Part shown: positions 44,865-56,800 of the stretch, in pieces
How the letters are laid out: every line of letters begins with the position of its first letter
Position numbering within the stretch: position 1 is the stretch's first letter
Source: Hysterangium stoloniferum
Taxonomy: Eukaryota > Basidiomycota > Agaricomycetes > Hysterangiales > Hysterangiaceae
Direction of reading: 5' to 3'
Assembly: GCA_015178975.1 (NCBI GenBank)
Contig: WHVD01000016.1
Coordinates: 930,001 to 994,000 of the forward strand
Length of the DNA: 64,000 bases
Program-made: the position numbers and the translations under genes
Notes under the pieces: generated by a model
Database searches by the model: none
Told to the model about the DNA's origin: nothing
Seen by the model: only the letters and a program-made list of their open reading frames with translations

Positions 44865-45850
44865 TGTTACGACCGTGTCGTAACCCATGTCGCAACCCGA
44901 TGGTCTCCGAGAATACTACAGTCTATCAATGTTCGAAGTTATTGATCAAGTCATCATTTCGGCAACCTTCGGAATACCGACACTGACGTATACCTTCACG
45001 GCGATCAAACCTCGTTTACGCCCCTGTCAAAATATACTCTACCATCTGGTTATGCTTTGATACGTCCCCTTCCATTATGATGATCCGTTTTACTCTATGT
45101 TTCACATATGCCCATATATACCTGTAGCCCGTGGACTATTCCCTTTTCTTGTAATTCCGCTCTCGGCTAAATCTCGGCTTCCGAACTTATCGTAACTTTC
45201 CGGTTCCTAGTCAAGCTTATTTGTCAATGCCGTTTTCCGCTCTTCCCTTAGTTAGTAGTTTCTAGACGCCGATAACTCGTATATAAGACCCATTGTAATG
45301 TAACTACTAGACAATCAGAATATCGACTTAGATCGACTTATATATCCCTCTAATTTCCGACTCCATTATCTATTCACGACCACCACATTCCGACTCCATC
45401 CGATTTACGATTCAACCTACATTTACGACTTCAACCTCTAATCTCCGACTCTCAGTCTCCGACTCTCAGTCCCCGACACTCTCAGTCTCCGACTCTCAGT
45501 CCCCGACTGTCTCAGTCTCCGACTGTCTCAGTCTCCGACTGTCTCAGTCTCCGACTGTCTCAGTCTCCGACTCTCAGTCTCTGACTCTCTCGGTCTCCGA
45601 CTCTCTCAGTCTCTGACTCTCTCAGCCTCCGACTCTTGGTCTCCGACCCCTCAACCCAACCCTCAACTTATCCTTCGGTTTCCGATCGGTAGTTTACCAA
45701 GAGGTTTACTTGACAGGACTAGTTTTCGCCCGCCCGAAATTTAAGGACACCTGACGGTAACTTGCGAGGGCGCAGCACATAAGCTGAAGCCAAGTCCTTC
45801 CGTTCGGTCCCCGTCGGTCTGCCGACATCCGTCAGTTTCAGCTCTTAACA
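44865..45850 (+). mobile_element. Solo LTR-Bx with minisatellite
   Basis: 986-bp LTR related to LTR-B, from TGTTACGACCGTG to CAGCTCTTAACA, TSD GAAAC (44860-44864 and 45851-45855), nested in LTR-C. It differs from LTR-B by an internal minisatellite (about 45430-45640) built from 16-base units GACTGTCTCAGTCTCC and shorter variants. Confidence 0.88.
45430..45640 (+). repeat. LTR-Bx minisatellite, short allele
   Basis: Four perfect 16-base units (GACTGTCTCAGTCTCC) flanked by 14- to 17-base variants such as CTCAGTCTCCGACT. The inverted copy at 46250-46545 has ten. Confidence 0.8.
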
Positions 45851-46033
45851 GAAACCCTCTGATAAGCTCCCTGCACACTCTGTAACAGTATGTTAGAAAG
45901 TAAGACCTAACATTAAACACAGTCTTGTATTAGTGTATAATGGAATAAAGTGTAGATAGTGTAACTACATAGTTTAAATATCAATATAGAGAACAATGGC
46001 AGTATGCAGGACAAAAGGAATTGAGAAACAAAG

Positions 46034-47115
46034 TGTTAAGAGCTGAAACTGACGGATGTCGGCAGACCGACGGGGACCGAACGGAAGGACTTGGCTTCAG
46101 CTTATGTGCTGCGCCCTCGCAAGTTACCGTCAGGTGTCCTTAAATTTCGGGCGGGCGAAAACTAGTCCTGTCAAGTAAACCTCTTGGTAAACTACCGATC
46201 GGAAACCGAAGGATAAGTTGAGGGTTGGGTTGAGGGGTCGGAGACCAAGAGTCGGAGGCTGAGAGAGTCAGAGACTGAGAGAGTCGGAGACCGAGAGAGT
46301 CAGAGACTGAGAGTCGGAGACTGAGACAGTCGGAGACTGAGACAGTCGGAGACTGAGACAGTCGGAGACTGAGACAGTCGGAGACTGAGACAGTCGGAGA
46401 CTGAGACAGTCGGAGACTGAGACAGTCGGAGACTGAGACAGTCGGAGACTGAGACAGTCGGAGACTGAGACAGTCGGGGACTGAGAGTCGGAGACTGAGA
46501 GTGTCGGGGACTGAGAGTCGGAGACTGAGAGTCGGAGATTAGAGGTTGAAGTCGTAAATGTAGGTTGAATCGTAAATCGGATGGAGTCGGAATGTGGTGG
46601 TCGTGAATAGATAATGGAGTCGGAAATTAGAGGGATATATAAGTCGATCTAAGTCGATATTCTGATTGTCTAGTAGTTACATTACAATGGGTCTTATATA
46701 CGAGTTATCGGCGTCTAGAAACTACTAACTAAGGGAAGAGCGGAAAACGGCATTGACAAATAAGCTTGACTAGGAACCGGAAAGTTACGATAAGTTCGGA
46801 AGCCGAGATTTAGCCGAGAGCGGAATTACAAGAAAAGGGAATAGTCCACGGGCTACAGGTATATATGGGCATATGTGAAACATAGAGTAAAACGGATCAT
46901 CATAATGGAAGGGGACGTATCAAAGCATAACCAGATGGTAGAGTATATTTTGACAGGGGCGTAAACGAGGTTTGATCGCCGTGAAGGTATACGTCAGTGT
47001 CGGTATTCCGAAGGTTGCCGAAAAGATGACTTGATCAATAACTTCGAACATTGATAGACTGTAGTATTCTCGGAGACCATCGGGTTGCGACATGGGTTAC
47101 GACACGGTCGTAACA
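46034..47115 (-). mobile_element. Solo LTR-Bx, inverted copy
   Basis: 1082-bp LTR in minus orientation, left end TGTTAAGAGCTG, right end CGGTCGTAACA, TSD CAAAG (46029-46033 and 47116-47120). Apart from the longer minisatellite it is close to identical, by eye, with the inverse of 44865-45850, so the two copies are recent and form large inverted arms 183 bases apart. Confidence 0.9.
46250..46545 (-). repeat. LTR-Bx minisatellite, long allele
   Basis: Ten tandem 16-base units (GAGACTGAGACAGTCG on the plus strand) plus flanking variants, against four in the neighbouring copy. This accounts for the 96-base length difference between the two LTRs. Confidence 0.82.
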
Positions 47116-47304
47116 CAAAGGGATAAAGTGTTCTTTTTGTGTATCCTCAATCTTATGTCCTAAAAATAGATGTTGATCTCGGAATCTGTTGTTCATGATG
47201 TACACATTCCAACAGTGTAGGTGCGTTCAGTTACATACATAAGTAATTTGACACCAAGGCTATTATTCTGTCCTTTAGTATGAAGAAGATTTGTTTCTGA
47301 GCTG

Positions 47305-47520
47305 GTGCTGTTGATAGTAGTAGTGCTGTTGATAGTAGTGGTGCTGTTGATAGTAGTGGTGCTGTTGATAGTAGTGGTGCTGTTGATAGTAGTGGTGCTG
47401 TTGATAGTAGTGGTGCTGTTGATAGTAGTGGTGCTGTTGATAGTAGTGGTGCTGTTGATAGTAGTGGTGCTGTTGATAGTAGTGGTGCTGTTGATAGTAG
47501 TGGTGCTGTTGATAATAGTG
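47305..47520. repeat. 18-bp minisatellite, 12 copies
   Basis: Unit GTGCTGTTGATAGTAGTG repeated 12 times with very few changes. It creates long apparent ORFs on both strands (LLIVVV and HYYQQH repeats) that have no other coding support. Confidence 0.9.
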
Positions 47521-49014
47521 AACTCTTACAGAAGTGCAGGATAGCCAGAAAGAAACAATGCCCAATAACAATGGATGAATAGAGAGGCTAATCAGAGTGT
47601 CACCAAAAGATATAATGTGGTTTAGGTCAGCAATTGCAGAGGTTGACTATCAGAGGCTCAAAGAAATTTCAAACTCTGACATTTGAATCTGTGAGGGGTG
47701 TTGCAAAAAGTTGACAATTGCTGTAAACACACATGTTGACTTTAAACTACAGAATAGTCATACCTTGAATAGTAATACTCAATATACCATTTTCAATAGT
47801 ATATGCTATATTAGAAAAGTAGCTAATTCTCCATTTCAAACATTAAAACCGAGTCTTAAAGTTAATTAACAGGTCCCCAAGTACATATATTGATATATTA
47901 TATAAAAAGTAGATGGAACATTAAATGTATTTTATGTTAATTACACGTGTTTTGCATTTCAAGGTGTTTTCGGCAGTCACGGCCGTCGCGACACCTTGCA
48001 CGGCACTTTCTCACGGCCCGGTGTATATCCAGTCTCCTAAGCGCTCGATTTGAACCGCGTCGTTGTTCACTTTGACCAGTTTACTCAAACCTGCTACAGT
48101 TATGTAATTGCATGGCATTGTTGTCGACCAAAACCTTCAAGGTCGCCTAAGCAGATCCTTCTTCGTCAAGATCCAGAGCGGCGAGACGCATCATAATCGA
48201 TAATGAGATGTTAAAAGCATGTTAAGTCGCTACAGCCATGTTGTACGCGTTTTTGAAATTAAACCGCCTGAAAGTGTGAGCCTTCCATGGAGTTGCATTC
48301 AGGTTCATGCTTGACAAATGCTTCATTATGGTAGGGTATAACACCACCGTTTGTTATAGACATGGCTTAGCCTTCATGGGAACTGGACCAAACAAGTGAG
48401 TCAGTCTCGCATCATCATCCTATAAAATACCTCTAAAATGCAGCACCAGCCGTCAATATATCCTCACGTATTTCCACTTCAACACGCCTTGTTGAAGGTG
48501 ATCATGTTCAGATCGCCTTTATACCATCTGGAGAAAGAGGTAGTCGACTCTGCTTTACTTACTTTGCGGGACATTCAGGAGTCACAGACGATTCGCCTGC
48601 AAGAGATTGCTCATCCACACGGTCTTCTTGCACCCCAGAAGTTTAAAAAGAAAGAAAAGAGGTGGAGGGGCCAAAGTGAAGGCATTGGTTTCCGCCGTCC
48701 CTTAAGAACAGCTTTATATGAAGACTAACATTCATGCGAAAGCGTATGTTGATACCACTTAGTTGATTTGAAGTACATAACGCCGTTCCAGGTCGTTGAT
48801 GTAATATATGAAGGAGTTCAGCGACATTGCGCATTCAAGGCGGTAGATTTTTGCCCAAGTTCGGAATCCCGGCTGTCGATCGACGGCGGCAGTGCACCGC
48901 GGGCGTAGTGTGTCAGCTGGAATACAACTGTACTGTTGTACGATGAGATAAAAGAGGACGTGGTGCGAATCCTTTTCACAACTCTTATTTGCGCTATCTT
49001 ACTCTCCAGTTTCA
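47521..49014. other. Unassigned region left of the AFG2 pseudogene
   Basis: AT-rich to about 47950, then a change to GC-balanced sequence resembling the duplicated host regions. An ORF at 48438-48728 (96 codons, MQHQPSIYPHVF) has no family I recognise and no supporting splice structure. Part of the right side may be upstream AFG2 or host flanking sequence. Confidence 0.35.
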
Positions 49015-50066
49015 GCCACCTACAACAGTCACAGCGCCTCTCGCATATTCTTCCGTCAGTGGTCATGATCTGCGAATACCCAAATCCGAGACCCTTGTTG
49101 AGATCCCATTAACACGACTAAACCTCTTTCACCACTTTGGCGTCTAAGCTCCTCACATCTCCCTGAGACCTCCCCAACATTCTGTACCATCTAGGGTTGA
49201 AATTACTGCGCGGTATACTGCGCTATATATTGCTCTATGGACCGCCTGGGACAGGAAAGACATCTAGCACATGCCGTTGCAGCTTCCCCACACATCTCCA
49301 CCCTGGCCATCTCTGGCCCTTGCCTTACACCTGCCTATCATAGTGGGACGGAAGGGAAGCTTCGCGAGGTGTTCCGTGAAGCGAGGGGGAAGACGCCATG
49401 CGTTGTGACTAATGACGTGGATGCGTTGCGTCACAGGCGAAAAGACGGTGCTGGAGGAGAAGCGGAAAAGCGTGTTGTTGCGACTTTGTTGACGGGAATG
49501 GATGCCATCGGCGAGTAAGGCGACGCGAGGGTAATAGTTGTCGCGACGACGAATTGGCGCAATGCGATTGAACTAACATTAGGGCGTCCTGGGCGGTTTG
49601 ATTGAGAGTTTGAGGTTTGTAAGACCACTCCTATGTGAGCACGGAGGTGCCTTGAGCTGAAACGGAAACATCAATTCCCGTCTGCAGGTATCCCAGGTGC
49701 ACCCGCCCGATTCGCCAAACCCAAAGCCATCCCTTCCAACACGCCCCATCCCCCACACCCACCGATCTTGAGTCGCTCGCATTGGTTACCTCGGTGCCGT
49801 TGTCCGCGATGCAGGCACATCGCGTCCCCTCTCCCTTCGACCTTCATCAGAATCAGAATCAGAACCTATCACCCCTAATATTCCGATTTACTCGCGGTTC
49901 TCCCCAAGCGCACTTCGTGAAGTCTTCCTTCAGACGCCACAAGTACTTTGGAGCGATATCGCCGGTCGGGCGGTTGTGAAGCAGAAGTTAGATGAATGCG
50001 TGGAATGGTCGTTATTGCATCGTGGTGTGTTTGAGAGGTTGGGTGTGAAGCCGCCTAGAGGTGTGT
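49015..50066 (+). pseudogene. AFG2/SPATA5-type AAA+ ATPase pseudogene
   Basis: Pieces match the two-ATPase-domain AFG2/SPATA5 family, which releases maturation factors from pre-60S ribosomes. In order: IPLTRPNLFHHFG (about 49105-49143); Walker A ILLYGPPGTGKT (about 49210-49245); after a frameshift AHAVAASPHISTLAISGP and EGKLREVFREARGKTP; a Walker B region VTNDVDALRHRRKDG (one residue different from the usual D-E); VEKRVVATLL-like sequence; VIVVATTN and LGRPGRFD followed by TGA (49603-49605). After an intron come TDLESLA and then ALREVFLQTPQVLWSDIAG and CVEWSLLHRGVFERLGVKPPRGV, the linker to the second ATPase domain. It stops there, at the start of the DUF6533 duplication. Frameshifts and stops make it a pseudogene. 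Confidence 0.78.
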
Positions 50067-53000
50067 ATTGTACTGTCCGGGTGATCATCCATTCTTGCGG
50101 CGAGGGGGTTAACGACAGAGTCAGGGAGTAACTTTAATGCCTGGGGGGAATTTTGTTCTAGTTAAAATTCCCAGGTATATTGCAGACATTTAATTTAATA
50201 GTCGCGAGCAGCAATTGAGTTATCTATGGGATTATAACATTACGTCTTTTAGATCGTTAGCCGTATTAGCTTATGGTACCGCTCTAACGTCGGATTTAAG
50301 GTTAGTCCCAGTTGGTTTTCTTGGAGGTATGGCATTGTTAGGTGTACATTTTCGGCTAGGAACACTTGAGGATACACTGCGGAATTGTCGTTTAATATAA
50401 ATATATCCATTTTTTGGACATCGCTTGAAAGCATGCGGCCATCAAACGCTGCCTCCTGACCAGCCACGACTTGTGGGGTCGGACCCCTGCGGCATAAGGT
50501 TTCTTAGTTCCTGTAATATTCTGTATCTATGGTTTCTTCTTTAAAAAGGGAGCATTTGTGGCACAGGTTTGAAAGGCATATATGTATTGTGTTTCATGTT
50601 ATGTTTCGGCCCCTATAGATGGTCCATTACTTGCAATAGCCAATGAGTTTTACGGCTTCACCTATGGATGCAAGCTCAAACGCTTGCGAAATAGCTTGGC
50701 TACATACGAGTTCTAATTATTTGTGGGTGCAATGAGTCGTACAAGTAATGATAAATTAATTTCCATTTATTTCATTTATAATCGACCATTCTACTTTTTT
50801 TTTAAAAAGAGAGAATTTAATAGTGTGGAATTGATGGGATGAAATGGTACACACCCTACTCTATCTACATTGCTGCCATCCCAAATTGCCGTCAAGGATG
50901 ATGACTGCGAACTTCGTTCACGCATATTCAGCATTAACCTAGAACCCAATATGCTTGGTAAGGCGATTGGCCACCTGGGGAGTCTTTAGCGACTGCTTCA
51001 CTAATAAATCTGTACCATTTGCTTACTTACCCCGAGTTAATTTTGGACGTTTTAAATGACCAAGACAAACAGTTCATCAAGAAGATAGACAAGAGACTAA
51101 AAATAGTTATAGTTGAATGAGTGTAACTTGGACAAAAAAGTGCGATCAACCCACCCGAAAAAATATAATACACTGGTTTCAGGGTGCGGTTCGACAAGTG
51201 AATATACGGAGCATAATGGGGGCACATACCTGTCCCAGATGAGTGTCCTCAGTAAGGGGCAATTCCCACCATATTTAAAGACGTTCCATGACTTGTAAAT
51301 CATGAGGCCACAAAGTACCGTTTCCGATATAAAAGGCGCAATCAATGTTAAGAGGAACTTAGGGGACAACGGCGAATAAAAGCAACCCCGCACGCCGATA
51401 GATGAAAGTGAAACAACTACGATATAATATATTGATAAGTTTCCGCCTTTCTGGATTCGATGACTATTAATCCTTACCACCTGACGTATGGAGACAGTAT
51501 CCCACCAAGGGACTTATACTCCCGATAAACGACAGTGATGCGGTGATAAAGAGTACGATCTTGTTTTGATGGTAGACGGCGTATACCTGAAGAAAAATTA
51601 AAAACATCAGCCTTCTTTGTCACATTTATCGTCCACATTACAAGACAAAGGTTGAGACCGCGTACCCGTGCAATGAGGACTACTTCAGAATTGCGATGCA
51701 ATGTTAGCTACTATGCGTGTCTCGTGATCTTGATCGAGGCTGTGCATAAATACCTTGAAAGCATGTCAGGGTTGTCATGTTACTGTGTGTGACTTCAATA
51801 GTGTTCTAGATAAAGTTCCAAGATGAGCTCACGCGATGAGTTGCCACCATAACATTCTTCGGCAACTGAAAAGATCCGGAGAGAATTTAACGTATTAGAT
51901 GGAATTTATCGGAGCGGTAACAACATAATAGCATACATCTGCTAAAAGGTGATTAGCGTCCAAATGAGGGTACAGATGATCGTACTGACCTCGGTTGCCA
52001 TATCTTCGCTGAAAGCACCTGTTTACGATGGAATAAGCATAAATGACGAAAAACGCGGGCGTCGACCTACTTATCACATAAGATATGAGGGTAATAAGGC
52101 CGAAGTAATGTGTCTTTGTGGGGCATAAGTCGACTATTCATATTCAAGTAGATGTATAGACTTACAAACAGGTAAAGGCATTTCCCGACAGACCATCCTG
52201 CAGTCCAAACGAAGTCGATCTAAAATTAAGTAAATTATGCTAGCTGGCACGAATAAAGATGCATATCAGCATACTTCGGCTGGAAGTGTTAGCACTATAA
52301 AATATAGTTAAATGAGGACATCCTCCTGATAAACAGTCTTGAACATACAGTGATCATAAGATATCATTATTGCCGAGGCAATGGCAGAGTACTTATTCAC
52401 AACTACTAGAGGTGGAAGGTTGGACGTCTGAGCTGTTTATTATGAGAAAAGAATGATTTACCAGCCTCGACGATTATAGCGATGTCCATGAGTCCTGCCA
52501 TCGTAGGTGGTGAGAGAGAATTGACAGCAGCAAAACTCTGATGGACGCAATATAAGCGCCATTGTAAGTCTTACTCGAATATAGCCGGTTACCCAAAGTT
52601 ACTCAAGAGTATGTAGGTTTCAAAAGAATGAAAAAGTGGACTCATATGATTAATTTGTGATGCTGTTTGCGTGCCCTCTTGCCAATTCCCCCCTGAACAA
52701 TTTAGTTGCTTCCAGGAGTACAACTGAAATTGAATAACGCGCGTACACCCAAAGTTGGTCTAAAAATAAAATCAAACATTTTCATCAGCTGACCATAGCA
52801 TCGGTGAAAAATGGTTTTGAGCGCTAGGAAGTATCTGGGCGCTTCATAGAATGCTGGGACTTCCCTCCGGATCAAATACCAATCGACTAGGAAATTGTTT
52901 GTGCTCGACATTAATTCTGTCCCTATAAGGAATGGGTTCTTCCTGTGGCACGGATAGGGTTAACCCGACGATCAGGAGGTGCCTGGTACCTGCCAGCCGG

Positions 53001-53174
53001 CTTACAGAAATTATAACGACGAATTATAACGACGGTGTTTCAATTGTTTGTAACTTGGTCCGTCTGATGCGATCAATTCCGTCGGCTTGCAGGTCAGGTT
53101 CGGCCGTCTTTTCCTAGTCAGTAAGTCTTTTCCTCAAGTTCGTGTCTCTTGACTCCTTCCGACCCCTTTTCATG
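50066..53174. repeat. DUF6533 duplication, copy 1
   Basis: About 3.1 kb repeated in the same orientation at 59494-62472. The left edge is at GTGTATTGTACTGTCCGGG and the right edge at CATG, followed by a TGTCGG element. It contains one minus-strand multi-exon gene plus flanks. Confidence 0.92.
50249..52501 (-). CDS. DUF6533-type multi-pass membrane protein, copy 1
   Basis: Minus-strand gene with short introns. The start exon at 52501 reads MAGLMDIAIIVEA before a GTAAAT donor. Later exons read IASAIMISYDHC, then IDFVWTAGWSVGKCLYLF before GTAAGT (about 52250-52190), matching the DUF6533 signature in which an acidic residue and W-x-x-x-W-S precede K-x-L-Y. Further on come EVVLIARVRGL with a helix (about 51690) and GCFYSPLSPKFLLTLIAPFI followed by LMIYKSWNVFKYG and LLRTLIWDR (51390-51230), typical of the family's later helices and loop. 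The C-terminal exon holds AGQEAAFDGRMLSSD (about 50465). These proteins are common in Agaricomycetes and have no known function. Some exon joins are uncertain, so intactness cannot be judged. Confidence 0.6.
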
Positions 53175-53403
53175 TGTCGGAAAATCCGACTAGGTGCCGG
53201 TTTACCTGATCCCGGCTGCCCAGGGTCTGAACTGGCACCAGCTGCCTCCGGGTTCTGCACGGACCTGCCCAAGGTCGCGCAGCCTGATCGTGGTCGCAGA
53301 TGCCCGGCACCCTGACGAATCGATGGAAGCAAGTTGTGACACATTACATAAGACATCAACTGGGCATCGGGTGTAGGGTATAATAAGTAGTAATTGACGT
53401 CAT
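53175..53403. repeat. TGTCGG element at the end of DUF6533 copy 1
   Basis: Begins TGTCGGAAAATCCGAC exactly where duplication homology ends. GC-rich to about 53340 and similar at its start to 13531-13600. The right end is unclear; the hairpin element starts at 53404. Confidence 0.5.
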
Positions 53404-53416
53404 TGTAACAAATACG

Positions 53417-53446
53417 CTCAGTCGATATGGATAAGTAATTCGACTG
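53417..53446. repeat. Hairpin H1 (14-nt loop)
   Basis: CTCAGTCGA, 14-base loop, TCGACTG. Seven perfect pairs at the loop end. Confidence 0.6.
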
Positions 53447-53514
53447 TTACCTGTAACAAATACGCTACGATACATTTAGTAAACTGAGATAACTGGGAAT
53501 ACAAACGGTGGCAA

Positions 53515-53556
53515 CATACCTCAATCGATATGGATAAGTGATTCGACTGAGGTATG
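53515..53556. repeat. Hairpin H2 (14-nt loop)
   Basis: CATACCTCAATCGA, 14-base loop, TCGACTGAGGTATG. Fourteen-base arms with one mismatch. Confidence 0.7.
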
Positions 53557-53891
53557 GAGCTGCGACTACGTTAGTTAAAAACGTTACGGCTAATGTGTGT
53601 TGAAATAGGCTCAAGCGCCCGAGTCTGTGTCAACCTTACACCTAGCGCACAAGTCGTCAAGCCTACATGGCCATACCAAGTGGAACGGTACCTTAGCCAC
53701 GTATACGAATGTGACACTGTCACATTGACAGTACAGTAGGACCCCTCATAATGCATACCCCCTCGGGATATGCCCCAGGGTATGTGTTATGAGGGGTATG
53801 CGTTATGAGGGGTATGCGTTATGAGGGGTACACATTATGACGGGTATACATTATGAGAGAGGTTGATTATTTTGGCATATGCAAGTGTAGA

Positions 53892-56800
53892 CTACAAACA
53901 AGAAAAATAATTAGTTATTTTACTATCTTTCATTCCTTGCATATCAGCCACTTGTGTCCTGTGTCCAAATGAACCCAACATGACCTCGAACTGGCGTGAA
54001 ATTGGATCCTCAAGCGTGTTAACATACTTTTGCAAAGCCACTGCAGCCTGAAGTGCTTCCTGACGTGTTATAATCTGCTCCTCAACAACCTGAACATTTT
54101 GTTCAAAGACCTCATCACTTCCTCCAACATTAGCTTCACGAGCTTCCTTGGCAACCATTACTGTTTTGAAGATGTCCTCATCTGTCACCTCAAAAAGGTT
54201 GTGTGTTTCCACTGCTGGATTGAGAAGCTCAGCTATGTCCATGCAGTTTGAATGTTGCAGAACACCGGTAGCCTCCAAGTCATCCATTGCACTACTAACA
54301 ATTGCATTGGCCATCAAAATAGGATCACTTTTTTCAGGTTTTTCTAAGTCGGGACAATGGATAAGAGCTGAGATGGGAATAGGGGGACAAATGAGTTCAG
54401 ATGAAGAGGTGTTGCTGACAATGTTGGCAGGGAGGATTCCAGCCTTGCACCAACAGTTTCAAATAGTTGTCACATCCACATTGTTCCATGCATGGTTTGC
54501 AAGTTGCATAGCTTCAAGTTGATGGGTTTTGTAAATATTTGAGGGAGTAGTACCTGCATCATATAGACTGATTGCATGGTGGATGAATTTTGCACAATAC
54601 ATACATAGTTTGCCTTAAAGCAGTGTATAATCCCTTGATCAAGAAGCTGGACATGTGAGGTAAGGTTTGGTTCAAAGTTGACAACATGTATATATTTGTC
54701 AGAGAGTTTGGAACAATGTGACCTGAAAAATTATCCTGAAGGAGTAGAATTTTTCAACCTTCACTCTGGAGTTTCTTATCCCAGTCAATAAGCCACTCCT
54801 GGTAGATACCTGCAGTCATCCAAGCCTTGGCATTATTCCAATAGTTAAAACCAAGCTGTGTTCCAGTCTTGTTCTGGAATGCATGTGGTTTCTTGGCCTT
54901 TCCAATCACAAGTGGGGGTTGTTTTTGAGAACCATCTGCATTTGTGACAAACAGATAGGTAAGACATTCCTTCTTTCCTTTAACACCTGATGTGTGTTTG
55001 TTGGATAATCCACGATCAGGTGGCATACTGTCAGTTCAGTTAGAGTTGATATGATTCCAAGTTGAAATAACAGACAACATATGCATAAAAAAAACTGGTT
55101 TCATCAGCATTGAAAATATTCTGCAGCATATACCTCTCATTTTCAATGAGCACCTGAATATGATGCTGCTCCTTCTCAACTGTGTCTGAGGCAGCAGAAG
55201 CAGCTTCACCATGATGCTTTATCTCCTTGAGTCCATTTCGAGCCTTGAACCAGCTGAGCCATCTGTTACGACCGGACAATCCCGCCAGACTCCGGGCACT
55301 AACCCATATGCCCCCACACGCTACAAGCACCAATTGTCTGTTTATAGGATTTCCCGCCCGGACTCCATTACATCAAGACTTGTTACGTTCGACCTCATTA
55401 CGACACATATCAGTCACCGGACTTCCCCCGGACTCCGTCTCTGTCTATGTCCATCTTTGTCCCACGCATCAGTCACTGGACCCCCCTCAGAATCCCGTCA
55501 CCACTCTAATCGAGCCCCGTTCCCGTTTTAGTCTAATGACCTGTCACAATTTAGGACTCTGCTCCTGCTCCATTTCCCGTTATGGGTTATGCTTTGTCAT
55601 GATTCGGACTCCACTCCGTTCTGTCCCATTCCTAACACCAATTTGGTGTTTACTATTCCCATTTTATGTTTTGTTAGTTTCGTTTCGTCATTACTGGATT
55701 TGGTATGTCATTCACTCCATGGTCTATATAAACTGGCAGATGTTGTACATACAATCCAGTTCAGAAAATTAGCTTAGATTCCCCCCAGTAATATAATAAC
55801 ATTTTCCACTCTAAAACCTTACTTGATTCACACCGCTCCCACCAGTCAGAGCCCACGGGCTCCGGCGCATCTATCTCTCTCAACTATCTCGACTCACAAC
55901 CCACGACCTCAAACTTATGACCCATGACCCCCGACTTATGACCTACGACCCACAAACCCTGCCCAGACTCCCTGGGATCCCCGTCTGCCAGTTTGAAATT
56001 GGACAACACGATCTAGCGAGGGCGCAGCCTATAAGCTGAAGCCAAGTCCTACCGGATATCCCACGGGTTTCTCCGGAAACCCGCCCTGTGTGTGTATCCT
56101 AACACCATCCATTACTGAGATGAAGATGTTCATCATTAGGAACACCAACACAATCTGCAAATGTTGTCCATTTCTGGCAGAGGACTTCACCAGTGAGAAG
56201 TATATTATCTGCCATTGCTTTTGATACCCATAGATCAAGCATTTCTGAAACTTTTGGGTGTTGGATCTGTTGAACTCTTTTGGAAGAGCGAGAAAAGTTG
56301 GTAGTCACAGCATGCCTTGCTTGTAAGTTTGATTCATCCTTGAGCCATGCAGATACTCTTGGTTGTTTGAGATGAAGCTGTGGATAAATAGTCTTGAAGT
56401 GATTTGCTGTCTTCACTTGATTTTTTCCATTGGCATGCCTCAATTCACTGGTCAATTGTGGCATTTTCTTTTTTCTACAAGATGTCATTTGATGGTCTGG
56501 GAGCACTTCGGACAGACTCAGCAGTGTGGGGCCCTATCAATGATCAACTCAGTAAACTGCACAAATTTTTAATTTTAATATTTTGGAAATCTTACTCTTT
56601 TTGATGATTTCAAAAGGGCAGCACCTTGTGCAAGCTGCTCTAACTTTTTGACAATTGTTTTCTCAGCAGAATTCAGTTTTTCAAAGCCTCTTTCATAGTC
56701 AGAAGCCTTTTCTAGTGTCTCCAGCACCCACTCCTCCTCTGCCTCCGGCAGGTCGAAGTTAGGAGCTATCAGATTTCCATCACCATCCAACCACTCTTGA

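Larger units (their letters stand above)
44093..45887 (+). mobile_element. Diverged LTR-C with nested LTR-Bx
   Basis: Starts TGTTATGATTGG, ends CACTCTGTAACA, TSD GTATG on both sides (44088-44092 and 45888-45892). It contains the LTR-Bx insertion 44865-45850. CpG-depleted relative to the LTR-C copies at 22289 and 55264, hence older. Confidence 0.85.

Noticed and set aside
45430..46545. Possible CRISPR array (regular short repeats)
   Set aside because: The repeats are contiguous with no unique spacers, in a eukaryotic LTR; this is a minisatellite.
47275..47571. ORFs of LLIVVV and HYYQQH repeats on both strands
   Set aside because: They are translations of the 18-bp minisatellite; no conserved sequence lies outside the repeat.
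48438..48728. 96-codon ORF, MQHQPSIYPHVF
   Set aside because: No family recognised and no splice or codon support; mentioned only as an unassigned region.
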